A stretch of 44,194 nucleotides of DNA, taken from positions 1 to 44,194 of the forward strand of contig JAJDDI010000005.1 in the NCBI GenBank assembly GCA_029260375.1, read 5' to 3'. Shown here in pieces: positions 32,873 to 41,136 of the stretch (the first letter of the stretch is position 1; every line of letters starts with the position of its first letter). A program made the translations under genes and the position numbers. The DNA is from Phycisphaerales bacterium. Its GTDB lineage: Bacteria > Planctomycetota > Phycisphaerae > Phycisphaerales > UBA1924. A model generated the notes under the pieces. That model ran no database searches. It was not told the DNA's origin and was given only the letters and a program-made list of their open reading frames with translations.

Positions 32873-33216
32873 GCGCGGAGGAGGGCGGTGGCGGCGCGGC
32901 GGGATTCGGTTGGGTCGGCGCTGATGGCGACGTTGGCCAGGGTGCTGATGGCCGCGGGTTTGGCGTCGGCGGCGATGTGACCGGCCCGGGCCTCGTTGGC
33001 GCGTTTGAGGCGGGCGAGCGCCGCTTGGGTCTGGGGGCGGTCGAGCCAGTCGAGGAGCTGGTCGAGGGTGAGGTTGTGCCTGCGGGCGACGCCGAGGAGG
33101 GGGAGTTCGGCGGCGAGGTAGTCGGAGAGGAGCCCGTCCTCGTCGAGGACGGGCGGGCGGGTCGGGAGGTCGGCGGATCGTGAGGTCGGGTCGGTAGACG
33201 GGGGAGAGGACGGAGA

Positions 33217-33280
33217 CCCCTCATCCGTCTGCTGCGCAGACACCGGGTTGTCGTTGGGCTCCCCCAAGGGGAGAAGGGGG
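33217..33280. repeat. CTCATCCGTCTGCTGCGC repeat, copy 3 (diverged)
   Basis: CTCATCCGTCTGCTGCGCAGACACC is followed, after a 12-base insertion, by the CTCCCCC/GGGGAGAAGG arm. It encodes part of the N-terminal region of the eroded gene. Confidence 0.75.
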
Positions 33281-33500
33281 TGGGAAGCGTTGAGGTGTTC
33301 GGACGCGGGCTCGGCGAGCGGGTGTGTCAGTCGCATGAGCCCAGTGTTGGCGGGCGGCGGGGGGGTGTCGAGGGGGAAGGGGTGGAGGGGCTGGATGTTG
33401 CGCGCGCGGGGGGGAAGTAGTGGAAGAAATCGATGGGTGCGAGCGTTTCTGTATCTTGGTCTGGTGAGTACCTGTTGCAAGTTCTATGAAGGGGGCCAGA

Positions 33501-33989
33501 ATGGAAGACGTGCAAGTCAGGAATCTGATTGATCAGCAGTTGGACAAGCGGTACATCGTCATCGCCAAGCGGGATCTTGTGCCGTACAGCATTGCGGTTG
33601 CCTGTATCCTGACGGTGTTGGGCGTCGGAACGTGGCAGTTGGCGCAGCGAACCGCGCATGCAGTTGCGACAGATGTTGCCGGTTCTACTGCTGCGGCAAG
33701 CGCTCAAGCTGAGATTGAGAGGCTGCGTGTGCAGGGCGAGTTAGACGCGCGGGCGCTCGCTGAGTACCGACAGCAATGGGAGACTGGCGGCCCCTCTGAA
33801 CTCATCGACAGCCGGATCATGCCACTCGCGATCGGACTCGAGAATCTGTACTCGCACACGGGGCACCGAGACAAGATGGCTCTCGTGCATTGGGTCATGC
33901 CCGCGTACAACTACTACAACGAGAAGTACGACATGAGATCGGACGGGCCGCAAGCGTTTCCGAAGTCATTTGCGGTAAGGACGCCGTAG
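33501..33989 (+). CDS. Single-pass membrane protein of unknown function
   Basis: The 162-residue protein has a cytoplasmic N-terminus (MEDVQVRNLIDQQLDKRYIV), one transmembrane helix (VPYSIAVACILTVLGVGTWQ, about 30-50), and a predicted coiled coil (AAASAQAEIERLRVQGELDARALAEYRQQW). A C-terminal part ending in SFAVRTP completes it. No family is recognised. The ATG at 33501 follows GGGGG with six-base spacing; ATG 33486 is in frame but lacks such a site. Base composition is less GC-extreme than in the neighbours, and the gene is followed by multi-hairpin repeats. Confidence 0.6.
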   Translation: MEDVQVRNLIDQQLDKRYIVIAKRDLVPYSIAVACILTVLGVGTWQLAQRTAHAVATDVAGSTAAASAQAEIERLRVQGELDARALAEYRQQWETGGPSELIDSRIMPLAIGLENLYSHTGHRDKMALVHWVMPAYNYYNEKYDMRSDGPQAFPKSFAVRTP

Positions 33990-34029
33990 GCGGGTACTTC
34001 GCTTATTCGCAGTGCTGCACGTGTGGCGG

Positions 34030-34262
34030 TGTGGCGGCCTCGTGGCGGAGCTGAGGGCGGCGTCTCCGCGGCCGCGGCCCGGGCAAGACTGCGCGGTGGG
34101 CCGCGAGTCGTGGCACCCGGCGAGAGGGAGAACTGGAGTGTGACCCGGTGTAATGGGTGGCGTGCAGACGCGGTCTGCCGCTTCTGCACGGCGGACGCCG
34201 AGGTTGTTGGGCGAGATCGTGGAGAAGCCGAGGACGGCGTCTCCACGGCACCCGGCAATTAG
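34030..34262. repeat. GGTGGCGTGCAGACG multi-hairpin repeats (one partial, one full copy)
   Basis: A partial copy at 34030-34125 has the second-half pattern (GGCGTCTCCGCGG, then GTGGCACCCGGCGA). A full copy at 34153-34262 has GGGTGGCGTGCAGACGCGG, the CTTCTGCACGGCGGACGCCG arm and ACGGCGTCTCCACGGCACCCGGCA. These fill the 441-base gap 33990-34430; I see no coding gene there. Confidence 0.75.
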
Positions 34263-34430
34263 CCAAGATGACACACATCTGTGCTTTTGTAGGTTTTTCG
34301 AAGAATGAGCGCCAGATCAGTTCGGTTGCTTAGGTATCTTGAGTGGTGGAGAGTCCGATGCGAGGCGTTATAAGCGTTCTTCGTTCCGGGCTGGCGTCCG
34401 ATGAACAAACTTGGTCCAAGGAGTCAAGCC

Positions 34431-35444
34431 ATGATGAATGCAGCATGTGTTGTCTCGGTGGTGCTGGGCGTTTGTGTGTCGTCGGCAATGACACAGGGGA
34501 CGGTGCGATTCCGCGATGATGATGAGGTGCTCGGACAGGAGCTTGTGCATCACTATGCAGGCGTGTGGGAGTTCGAGCAGCGATTGGGCGGTGAGGCGGT
34601 GGATCCGCAGGAGAGTCAGGGGCCGCCGACATCGACGGCATTCTCGTTTACCAACCACCTCACTCGGGTCGGGGCCCCGGAGACTGGGATCACGTTCTTC
34701 CTGTTCTTGTTATACGACGATGAGACGGCCCCGTTGTTCGGGTTTACCGACTTGCAGTTCGGTAACGCCAAGGTGACCGACGGCTGGTTCACCTTCCCGA
34801 TGGATTTCGGGCCCGGGCTCTTTGGTGGGCAGAATCCGACTCAGGCCGGGTTCGGACGCACGCAGAAGCAGAGGTGGATGCAGATGCTCGTGCAGTACGA
34901 GGATCAGGTGATCGAGGTCTTCCCTGACCGCATCCCGGTCAGTCCGGCAACGTTCTCAATGCGTTCGTTGGACACCGATCGGATCCGCGGGCGACTGGTC
35001 GATGACGGGGCGCCGAGCGACGGGGATCTGCTTACCTGGGACGCCCTTGATGGGCAGTGGAAGCCGGTGGTGCATGACCGGTACACGGACGCGGAGGCGA
35101 AGGCGGCGGTCGGGCCGGTCGGTGGGTTGTCCGGGCACGAAATAGTCACAGTCGTCGTATCGGGCCTAGCCGCAGGCGGAAACCTGATACCGAACGAGGA
35201 CGCACCTCAGTTTGACGATCCCGGCCTAGCGCCATGCCCCCCCGGCAAGGTCGTGTTAGGAGGCGGAGGGAGAATACTGTCCATTGGAAATACGAACCTT
35301 CCCGCCATCAACATCAGCGCCCTATTTCCGCTGGTGGAATCACGCCCCGAGGGAAACGCTTGGCGCGTGAGATGGGCGAGCAACCTCTTCCAGATATTCG
35401 AGTACGAGGTGGAGGTTTATTGCATCTGCGCGGACGCGGACTAG
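34431..35444 (+). CDS. Secreted protein of unknown function
   Basis: The 337-residue protein has a signal peptide (MMNAACVVSVVLGVCVSSAM). Its beta-rich domain (GVWEFEQRLGG, TGITFFLFLLYDDE, LQFGNAKVTDGWFTFPMDFG) resembles the N-terminal region of phage-tail-like or collagen-like surface proteins; a RSLDTDRIRGRLVDDGAPSDGDLLTWD segment supports a tail-fibre-like linker. The C-terminal domain has GLAPCPPGKVVLGGGGRI and ends EVYCICADAD, with Cys that may pair. AAGGAG is seven bases before ATG 34431, preferred over ATG 34401. It is flanked by repeats and has a hairpin terminator after it. Confidence 0.65.
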   Translation: MMNAACVVSVVLGVCVSSAMTQGTVRFRDDDEVLGQELVHHYAGVWEFEQRLGGEAVDPQESQGPPTSTAFSFTNHLTRVGAPETGITFFLFLLYDDETAPLFGFTDLQFGNAKVTDGWFTFPMDFGPGLFGGQNPTQAGFGRTQKQRWMQMLVQYEDQVIEVFPDRIPVSPATFSMRSLDTDRIRGRLVDDGAPSDGDLLTWDALDGQWKPVVHDRYTDAEAKAAVGPVGGLSGHEIVTVVVSGLAAGGNLIPNEDAPQFDDPGLAPCPPGKVVLGGGGRILSIGNTNLPAINISALFPLVESRPEGNAWRVRWASNLFQIFEYEVEVYCICADAD

Positions 35445-35474
35445 TTTCCGTTCAGGCGTTCTCGCTCGATCACA

Positions 35475-35503
35475 GGGCGCTGGCGGGAGTTGTGCCAGCG
35501 CCC
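35475..35503. terminator. Hairpin terminator between convergent genes
   Basis: A 10-bp perfect stem GGGCGCTGGC/GCCAGCGCCC (35475-35484 with 35494-35503) has a 9-base loop. It lies between the secreted-protein gene and sucC and could serve both. Confidence 0.7.
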
Positions 35504-35529
35504 GTTATCGATGGCAGGACACTGATCGC

Positions 35530-36792
35530 TCATCCCACCGCCGCGACAACCTTCTCCGCCGCGTCGCCCAGGTCGGTCGCGGCCTGGAGGGTGGGGAGGT
35601 CGCTGGCGGCGTTCTTGAGCAGTTCGCGTCCGGCGTCGACGTTGGTGCCCTCCAAGCGGACGACGAGGGGGACCTTGAAGCCCTTGGAGCCGTCGGCGTT
35701 CTCGTAGCCGCGGGCGGCGTTGATGATGCCGGCGGCGATGATGTCGCACTGCATGATGCCGCCGAAGATGTTGACCATGATGCCCTTGACGGCGTGGTCG
35801 GCGAGGATGATTTTGAATGCTTCGGTGACGGCCTCTTCGGTGGCGGAGCCGCCGACGTCGAGGAAGTTTGCGGGCTCGCCGCCGTGGAGCTTGATGGTGT
35901 CCATGGTGGCCATGGCGAGGCCGGCGCCGTTGACGAGGCAGCCGATGTTGCCGTCGAGTGCGATGTAGGAGAGGCCGAACTTCTGGGCGCGGAGTTCGGC
36001 GGGGTTTTCTTCGGTGGGGTCGAAGAGGGCCTGGATGTCTTTGTGTCGGAAGAGGGCGTTGTCGTCGAAGTTGAACTTGGCGTCGATGGCGAGGACCTGG
36101 CCGTCGGGGTGGGGGGAAGTAGAAGTGGGAGTCACGGGCGGGACGCCCGTGCCACTCGAGGAGGGAGGGGTGACGATGAGGGGGTTGATCTCGGCGATGG
36201 AGCAGTCCTTGGCGAGGAAGAGCTTGGAGAGGTTGAGCATGATGTTGACGGCTTGGCTGATCTGCTTGCCGCGGAAGCCGAGGCGGAAGGCGACCTCGCG
36301 TGCCTGGTAGGGCTGGAGGCCGAGGAGGGGGTGGAGGGGGGCCTTGATGATGGCGTCGGGGTTTTCGTGTGCGACTTTTTCGATCTCGACGCCGCCCTCG
36401 GCGGAGGCGATGAGGGTGTGGCGGCGGGTGGCGCGGTCGGTGGTGATGGCGAGGTAGTACTCGTGGGCGATGTCGACGCCGGCGGCGATGAGGAGCTTGG
36501 TGACCTCGAGGCCTTCGGGGCCGGTCTGGGCGGAGACCATTTTGTTGGAGAGCATGAAGCGGGCGGCGTCCTCGGCTTCCTGCGGTGAGCGAACCAGTTT
36601 CACAAAGCCGGCCTTGCCGCGGCCGCCGGCGTGGACCTGGGCCTTGACGACGGCGAGGTTTGTTCCGGCTTCGGAGGTGACCTGCTTGTAGGTGGTGGCG
36701 GCGGCCTCGAGGTTGTCGATGACGGCGGCGGCGGGGACGGGGACGCCGAAGGAGGCGAGGAGGTCGCGGCCCTGGTACTCGTGGATCTTCAT
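35530..36792 (-). CDS. sucC: Succinate--CoA ligase (ADP-forming) subunit beta, with in-frame repeat insertion
   Basis: This is the beta subunit of succinyl-CoA synthetase (TCA cycle; succinate + CoA + ADP/ATP side), 420 residues. It has the ATP-grasp N-terminus [99 protein letters not shown] and [14 protein letters not shown]. Most homologues are about 385-400 residues. Here an extra segment of roughly 20 residues ([20 protein letters not shown]) sits between NPLIVT and [10 protein letters not shown], encoded by a GTGGCACGGGCGTCCCGCC repeat. sucD is not adjacent in the window. ATG 36792 is the normal start. Confidence 0.95.
   Translation of the reverse strand: MKIHEYQGRDLLASFGVPVPAAAVIDNLEAAATTYKQVTSEAGTNLAVVKAQVHAGGRGKAGFVKLVRSPQEAEDAARFMLSNKMVSAQTGPEGLEVTKLLIAAGVDIAHEYYLAITTDRATRRHTLIASAEGGVEIEKVAHENPDAIIKAPLHPLLGLQPYQAREVAFRLGFRGKQISQAVNIMLNLSKLFLAKDCSIAEINPLIVTPPSSSGTGVPPVTPTSTSPHPDGQVLAIDAKFNFDDNALFRHKDIQALFDPTEENPAELRAQKFGLSYIALDGNIGCLVNGAGLAMATMDTIKLHGGEPANFLDVGGSATEEAVTEAFKIILADHAVKGIMVNIFGGIMQCDIIAAGIINAARGYENADGSKGFKVPLVVRLEGTNVDAGRELLKNAASDLPTLQAATDLGDAAEKVVAAVG
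36129..36153. repeat. GTGGCACGGGCGTCCCGCC palindrome inside sucC
   Basis: Stem CACGGGCG/CGCCCGTG (36133-36140 with 36144-36151) with a GGA loop. It is the same family as 9223-9248 and, by core, 27445-27523 and 29286-29313. It lies in frame and preserves the sucC reading frame. Confidence 0.85.
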
Positions 36793-36894
36793 CGGGATGG
36801 GTCCTTGCGGGAGTTGAGGGGCATGGTAGGGGAATGGGGCGGCAGGGACCGGGCATCGGGCGCCGGGGCGGGTGAGGAGGGGGAGAGTAAGAAG

Positions 36895-36936
36895 CCCCTC
36901 ACCCCGGCCCTCTCCCCCGAGGGGAGAGGGAGGGGG
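36895..36936. repeat. CCCTCACCCCGGCCCTCTCCC hairpin repeat
   Basis: CCCCTCACCCCGGCCCTCTC is followed by a CCCGAGGGGAGAGGGAGG arm. It resembles the CTTCTCCCCC/GGGGGAGAAG hairpins at 32698-32872. It lies in the 249-base gap between sucC and the next gene upstream; no gene is seen in that gap. Confidence 0.7.
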
Positions 36937-37041
36937 ACGAGCCTGGGCAGAGGGGGAGGACCCGGCGCAGAGGGGGGCGGGGTTGGGGAGGCGGGAGGCC
37001 CGGCGCGGGGGCGGCGGGTCTTTCTTGTGCGCGGCGGGTGG

Positions 37042-38322
37042 TCAGTTGCCGCACTCGGGTGAGGTGAAGTTGGTGAGGAAGGCGATGACGTCGTTGAAGT
37101 CGCAGGCGCCGGTGGAGTCGAAGTCGCCGATGGCGTCGGTGCAGTCGGCGTTGAAGTCGACGAGGAACGCGAGGATGTCGTCGAAGTTGAGCACGTAGAA
37201 CGGCTCGGCAAGATCGGCGCGGCACTGGTTCGGACAGGCGCAGGACGGGCCGTAGAGCTCGAGGTAGGCGGAGGCGTGGGGGGTGGGCGTGGGCGGGGCG
37301 CAGGTGAAGCCGCCGAAGAAGAACGTGCCGAGGAAGCGTGTGGAGTCGGGCGGGCAGCTTGGGCCGGATTCGTAGATGTCAAGGGCGTCGAAGAGGCCCG
37401 TTGCATCTGCGGGACGCGGGGGGAGGTCGCCGGGGTTGCCGAGCTTGGGGGCTACGGCGACGAAGCCGTTGTTCCCCTTTGAGACGCCGGGTGTGCCGTC
37501 GGTTCCCAGGGTCGATTGGTCGAAGCGCATGGCGTAGGAGAAATCGGTGAGCCCGTCACCGTCCTTGTCCTGGCCTGAGGTGTTCGGGAAGCCGTTGGCG
37601 GGGCCGTAGAGCGCAGCGCCGGAGAGGCCTGTGCCGGAGTTGTCACATCCGTCTGTGTCGCCCAGCTCGAAGATGAGCGATGGCGCCGTGGCGGTGAAGT
37701 CAATCGTGAGGAGATAGACGGCAATGAAGCCCGGCGGGATGACGCCGACAGAGCCGGGGAGGGTGGTGATGGTCAGGTCGAGTATGCATGAGCGTCCGGA
37801 GATGCCGGGGAGGTGGGCGCCGAAGCCGTTGTCGTTGTCGGAGAAGGTGAGGGCCATGTCGTAGCCGACGATGCCGTCGCCGATGGAGTCGGAGTCGAGG
37901 TCAAGGTCAGGCGCGTCGATGGCGTAGGCGGTGACGACGCATCCGATGACAGTATCGTGGCGGATGTCGCCCCACCAGAGATTCCAGGTTCCTTCGCAGG
38001 GGAACGTGCCGCCTGGGTTACATGGGAAGAACTTGCTGTCGTCGTCGATCACGGGGTCGTCGATGATGCCGACGGTTCCGCCGGTGGCGCAGGGGTCGGT
38101 GTTGTTGTTGATCCAGAGGTCCGCCGAGGAGCTGCGCGGGCGCGACTCGTAGGGGGTGATGACGCGTTCGCCGGTGGCGGGGTTGTAGTAGATATGACCG
38201 ACGGGGAAGGCCTTCATGGTGCGGTTGGAGAGCTGGGGTGTTCGTTCCTCTGCGGCGAGTGCCGCGGGCGTGGCGAGGGCGCCGGCGGCGAGGAGGGTGA
38301 GCAGGGTGGGGGCGGGGCGCAT
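37042..38322 (-). CDS. Secreted paralogue B with dockerin-like repeats
   Basis: The 426-residue protein has a signal peptide (MRPAPTLLTLLAAGALATPA) followed by the block SNRTMKAFPVGHIYYNPATG, then GTWNLWWGDIRHDTVIGCVV, and a DxDxDSDSIGDGIVGYDM acidic segment typical of Ca-binding. Blocks FAPKLGNPGD...PADATGLFDA and the tail VLNFDDILAFLVDF, CDFNDVIAFLTNF close it. The last two are dockerin-like motifs. AGGAG lies seven bases before ATG 38322. It is a close paralogue of the next gene upstream, with 17 bases between them; probably both are co-transcribed. The family is not recognised. Confidence 0.82.
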   Translation of the reverse strand: MRPAPTLLTLLAAGALATPAALAAEERTPQLSNRTMKAFPVGHIYYNPATGERVITPYESRPRSSSADLWINNNTDPCATGGTVGIIDDPVIDDDSKFFPCNPGGTFPCEGTWNLWWGDIRHDTVIGCVVTAYAIDAPDLDLDSDSIGDGIVGYDMALTFSDNDNGFGAHLPGISGRSCILDLTITTLPGSVGVIPPGFIAVYLLTIDFTATAPSLIFELGDTDGCDNSGTGLSGAALYGPANGFPNTSGQDKDGDGLTDFSYAMRFDQSTLGTDGTPGVSKGNNGFVAVAPKLGNPGDLPPRPADATGLFDALDIYESGPSCPPDSTRFLGTFFFGGFTCAPPTPTPHASAYLELYGPSCACPNQCRADLAEPFYVLNFDDILAFLVDFNADCTDAIGDFDSTGACDFNDVIAFLTNFTSPECGN

Positions 38323-38339
38323 GGTCGGTCTCCTGTTGG

Positions 38340-39617
38340 TCAGTTGCCGCACTGTGGGGAGGTGAAGTTGGTGAGGAAGGCGATGACGTCGTTGAAGTTG
38401 CAGTTGTTGGGCGAGCCGCCGGTGGAGTGGTCGAAGTTGCCGATGGCGTCGGTGCAGGGTCCGGCGAAGTCGGTGAGGAAGAGGAGGACGTCGGTGAAGT
38501 CGAGGGGCGGGCCGGAGTTGTCGAGGTCGGCGGGGCATTGGGGGCTGTTGGTGCGGCCGTACAACTCGAGCCACGCCCCAGAGAACGGCGTGCCGGTTGC
38601 ACAGGAAAACCCTCCGAAGGAGAAAGTGCCGATATAGGGGCTGGTCTCGGGCGGACAACTCGGCCCGGTCGAGTAGATATCGACCGCATCGAAGAGGCCT
38701 GTCGCGTCGGCGGGGTGCGGCGGGGGATCGCCGGGATTCCCGAGTTTCGGGGCTACGACAAGATACCCGTTGGGCCCCTTCGTCTCGCCGCGTATCCCGC
38801 TCGTGTCCAGCGTTGACTGATCGAACCGGAGCCCGAACGAGAAATCGGCAAGCCCGTCGCTGTCCTTATCCACACCGGTCGGGTGGCCGTAGATCGCCCC
38901 ACCAGAGATACCGGTCCCGGCGTCGTCAACCCCGTCCGAATCGCCCAGCTCGAAGATCATCGACGGCGCGGTATCTGCGAAGTCGATGGTCAACCGATAG
39001 ACCGCGAAGTACTCGATCGGGAGCTGACTCGGCAGCTGGCCGGGGAGTGTTGGCACCGTCAGTTCCAGCAGGCACGAGCGCCCGGACATGCCGGGCCCGT
39101 CAGATCCGAAGCCGTCGTCGTTGTCGCTGAAGCTCAGCATCAGATCGAACCCGACCACGCCGTCCCCGATTGAGTTCGAGTCCAGATCAAAGTCCGGCAC
39201 GCACGAGCCGTACATCGTCACTACGCAGTCGATCACGCTGTCGAACGCTATATCCCCCCACCAGTTATGCCACGATCCCTCGCAGGGGAACGTTCCGGTG
39301 TCGCAGTCACCACCGAACAGGTCGCCCTCCCCGTCCCCGTCGAGGTCCGTGTCATCGATGACGCCGATCGTCCCGCCGGTGATGCACGGGTCGGTGTTGT
39401 TGCTGATCCACAGCGCGTTGTTGGTATCACGCGCTGTGTCCTCGAACGGCGTGATCACCCGTTCGCCGGTGGCGGGGTTGTAGTAGATGTGACCGACGGG
39501 GAGGGCCTTCATGGTTCGGTTGGAGACCAGCGGTGTTCGGTCCTCGGCGGCGAGGGCGGCGGGCGTGGCGAGGGCGCCGGCGGCGAGGAGGGTGAGCAGG
39601 CTGCGGTTGATCGCCAT
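38340..39617 (-). CDS. Secreted paralogue A with dockerin-like repeats
   Basis: The 425-residue protein shares layout and many stretches with the following gene: signal peptide (MAINRSLLTLLAAGALATPA), SNRTMKALPVGHIYYNPATG, GSWHNWWGDIAFDSVIDCVV, acidic DFDLDSNSIGDGVVGFDLM, VAPKLGNPGD, and tail LDFTDVLLFLTDF, CNFNDVIAFLTNF. AAGGA lies about eight bases before ATG 39617. Similarity over the whole length indicates tandem duplication. Function is unknown; the acidic motifs and repeat tail suggest a calcium-dependent surface protein. Confidence 0.82.
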   Translation of the reverse strand: MAINRSLLTLLAAGALATPAALAAEDRTPLVSNRTMKALPVGHIYYNPATGERVITPFEDTARDTNNALWISNNTDPCITGGTIGVIDDTDLDGDGEGDLFGGDCDTGTFPCEGSWHNWWGDIAFDSVIDCVVTMYGSCVPDFDLDSNSIGDGVVGFDLMLSFSDNDDGFGSDGPGMSGRSCLLELTVPTLPGQLPSQLPIEYFAVYRLTIDFADTAPSMIFELGDSDGVDDAGTGISGGAIYGHPTGVDKDSDGLADFSFGLRFDQSTLDTSGIRGETKGPNGYLVVAPKLGNPGDPPPHPADATGLFDAVDIYSTGPSCPPETSPYIGTFSFGGFSCATGTPFSGAWLELYGRTNSPQCPADLDNSGPPLDFTDVLLFLTDFAGPCTDAIGNFDHSTGGSPNNCNFNDVIAFLTNFTSPQCGN

Positions 39618-39707
39618 GATGCTGGTCCTTGGGTGCGTTGAGCGAACGGAAAGGCGAGCAAACGTTCCCGGATTGCCCCAGGGTACCAGCGCGGGCGGCG
39701 ATTCCCT

Positions 39708-39724
39708 ACCCCCCGGTGGGGGGT
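39708..39724 (-). terminator. C6/G6 hairpin after the secreted unknown gene
   Basis: ACCCCCC and GGGGGGT pair across GGT. It resembles the hairpin at the lepA stop (19439-19456). It lies just after the minus-strand gene ending at 39731, and no T tract is evident. Confidence 0.45.
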
Positions 39725-39730
39725 CTGGGG

Positions 39731-41041
39731 TCAATCGTCGGCGTCAGAGGTTGGTTCCAGGCCCGGGAGGCGGTTGAAGAGGCGGCGGTCGATGAGGTCG
39801 AGGGTCTTGTCGTCCTGGGCGACGATGACGACGGCGCACCTGGAGAGGGGGTAGCAGCGGAACAGGATGTGGGTGTTCTCTTGCGCGGAGCGCAGCGAGA
39901 AGGAGCGGACAGAGGCGTTGTCAACGCGCTCTTCGATGCCGGCCATGGCGCGTCGGCGGGTGACGTTTGAGGATGGGTCGAGGTCGGGGCCGACGCCGGT
40001 GGTGACATCCGTGAGGAGACGTGGGCGGATGTACTCGGGGTCGATGAGCCCTCGGGCGAAGCGTGTGAGGTCGGCGGGGTTCATCCGGCCCTTTGCTCCG
40101 AACGGGACCTCGCAATCGATCATCCAGAGTGGGTCGAAGACGAGGGTGTTGACGAGACCTCGCTGGTATTCGAGCCGTGCGGGTGAGTCGCCCGCAAAAA
40201 TGGAGTCAACGAGGTCCTGGTACTGCTGATGGCGTGCGTGGCGCGCCTGGCCGAAGGCTCTTGCGAGCTGTTCTGGCGTGCCACCGGCGCGCGTGAGCTC
40301 GATCTCCTCGAGGAGGGCGCGTTCTTCGAGTTGGGAACTGAAGATGGGGACCGCGAGCGGGTCGGCCGGGGTTTGACGCTCGTCCCAGGTGTTGTGGACG
40401 ACGGAGAGCGGGACGGCGAGCTTGATCGCGTCGAGCACGAAGTCGACAGGGATGTCGCGGGGGGCATCGGGCGCGAGCCAGGCCAGTCCCTCATCGGGAT
40501 CGATCCCGTCAACGGTGGCGACCAAGACGGCGCCGTCAAAGCGACCGGCGTCACGGAGCCCGTCGAGGAACTCGGTCGTCTCCTCGGTGAACGCTTTCAT
40601 GGAGGTGGGGCGTGCTTGGAGTTCGGGTGGTCCCTGAGACGGACGGACCCCGACGCCCGTGATGGCGTGGGGGGGCTGTGGGTTGACGCTGATGCGGAGT
40701 TCGCCCCAGACGCCGCCGTCGCGGAGGTAGAGGGTGATGTCGTGGTCGGTCGCGCGGGCGACGGCGTGCGGGGCGTTGATCCCGGCGGAGGCGAGGGCGG
40801 TGTGCTTGGCGAGGTGCTGGTCGGTGCCGACGCGGTCGCGGAAGTCGGGGTCGAAGTGGTTCTCGATGAGGTCGCGGAGCTGGTCGGGGTTGCCCGAGCG
40901 GACGGCGTCGAACCAGGCGGCCGCGGCGCGCCCGGCGGGGGTGTCGGGCAGGTCGGGGCTCTGGGAGAGGGCGAGCGCGGGGCAGAGCGCGAGCGTGATG
41001 AGCAGGGTGAGGCGACGGATTCGTGGGGGGGGTGTGGGCAT
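39731..41041 (-). CDS. Secreted protein of unknown function
   Basis: The 436-residue protein has a signal peptide (RRLTLLITLALCPALALSQS). The N-terminal domain (TPAGRAAAAWFDAVRSGNPDQLRDLIENHFDPDFRDR) resembles the small helical domain found before serine-hydrolase modules in other bacteria. The later sequence (VDFVLDAIKLAVPLSVVHNTWDERQ, LRSAQENTHILFRCYPLSRC) does not show an SxxK or other nucleophile motif that I can assign. ATG 41041 is favoured; ATG 41059 is in frame. It is divergent from the polyferredoxin gene. Confidence 0.65.
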   Translation of the reverse strand: MPTPPPRIRRLTLLITLALCPALALSQSPDLPDTPAGRAAAAWFDAVRSGNPDQLRDLIENHFDPDFRDRVGTDQHLAKHTALASAGINAPHAVARATDHDITLYLRDGGVWGELRISVNPQPPHAITGVGVRPSQGPPELQARPTSMKAFTEETTEFLDGLRDAGRFDGAVLVATVDGIDPDEGLAWLAPDAPRDIPVDFVLDAIKLAVPLSVVHNTWDERQTPADPLAVPIFSSQLEERALLEEIELTRAGGTPEQLARAFGQARHARHQQYQDLVDSIFAGDSPARLEYQRGLVNTLVFDPLWMIDCEVPFGAKGRMNPADLTRFARGLIDPEYIRPRLLTDVTTGVGPDLDPSSNVTRRRAMAGIEERVDNASVRSFSLRSAQENTHILFRCYPLSRCAVVIVAQDDKTLDLIDRRLFNRLPGLEPTSDADD

Positions 41042-41136
41042 GGGTCGAGTATCGGGCATTGGGGGCGCCTGGGCAATGGCGGGAGGGCGCAAGAAGGGGC
41101 GCAAGGCGTTGGGCGCGGGGGTGATACAGTGTTGGC

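Larger units (their letters stand above)
32572..33336 (-). pseudogene. Helical-domain gene eroded by in-frame repeats, 3' end lost
   Basis: From ATG 33336 the frame encodes a helical segment (LLSDYLAAELPLLGVARRHN, LTLDQLLDWLDRPQTQAALA, then LKRANEARAGHIAADAKPAA and ESRRAATALLR) that looks like a genuine, unrecognised domain of about 90 residues. On both sides are peptides made by the CTCATCCGTCGGCTGCGC repeat: LLPLGE...VSAQQTDEG near the N-terminus and LLPPGEKVSAQPTDEG twice after the domain. No stop is met in frame until 31957, deep inside the next gene, so the natural end has been lost. The coordinates given cover only the supported part. Confidence 0.5.

Noticed and set aside
31957-33336. 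The full open frame from 33336 to 31957 as one protein
   Set aside because: After the repeat region it overlaps the dockerin protein in another frame on the same strand and becomes Ser/Pro/Thr-rich, so it is not a plausible protein beyond about 32572.
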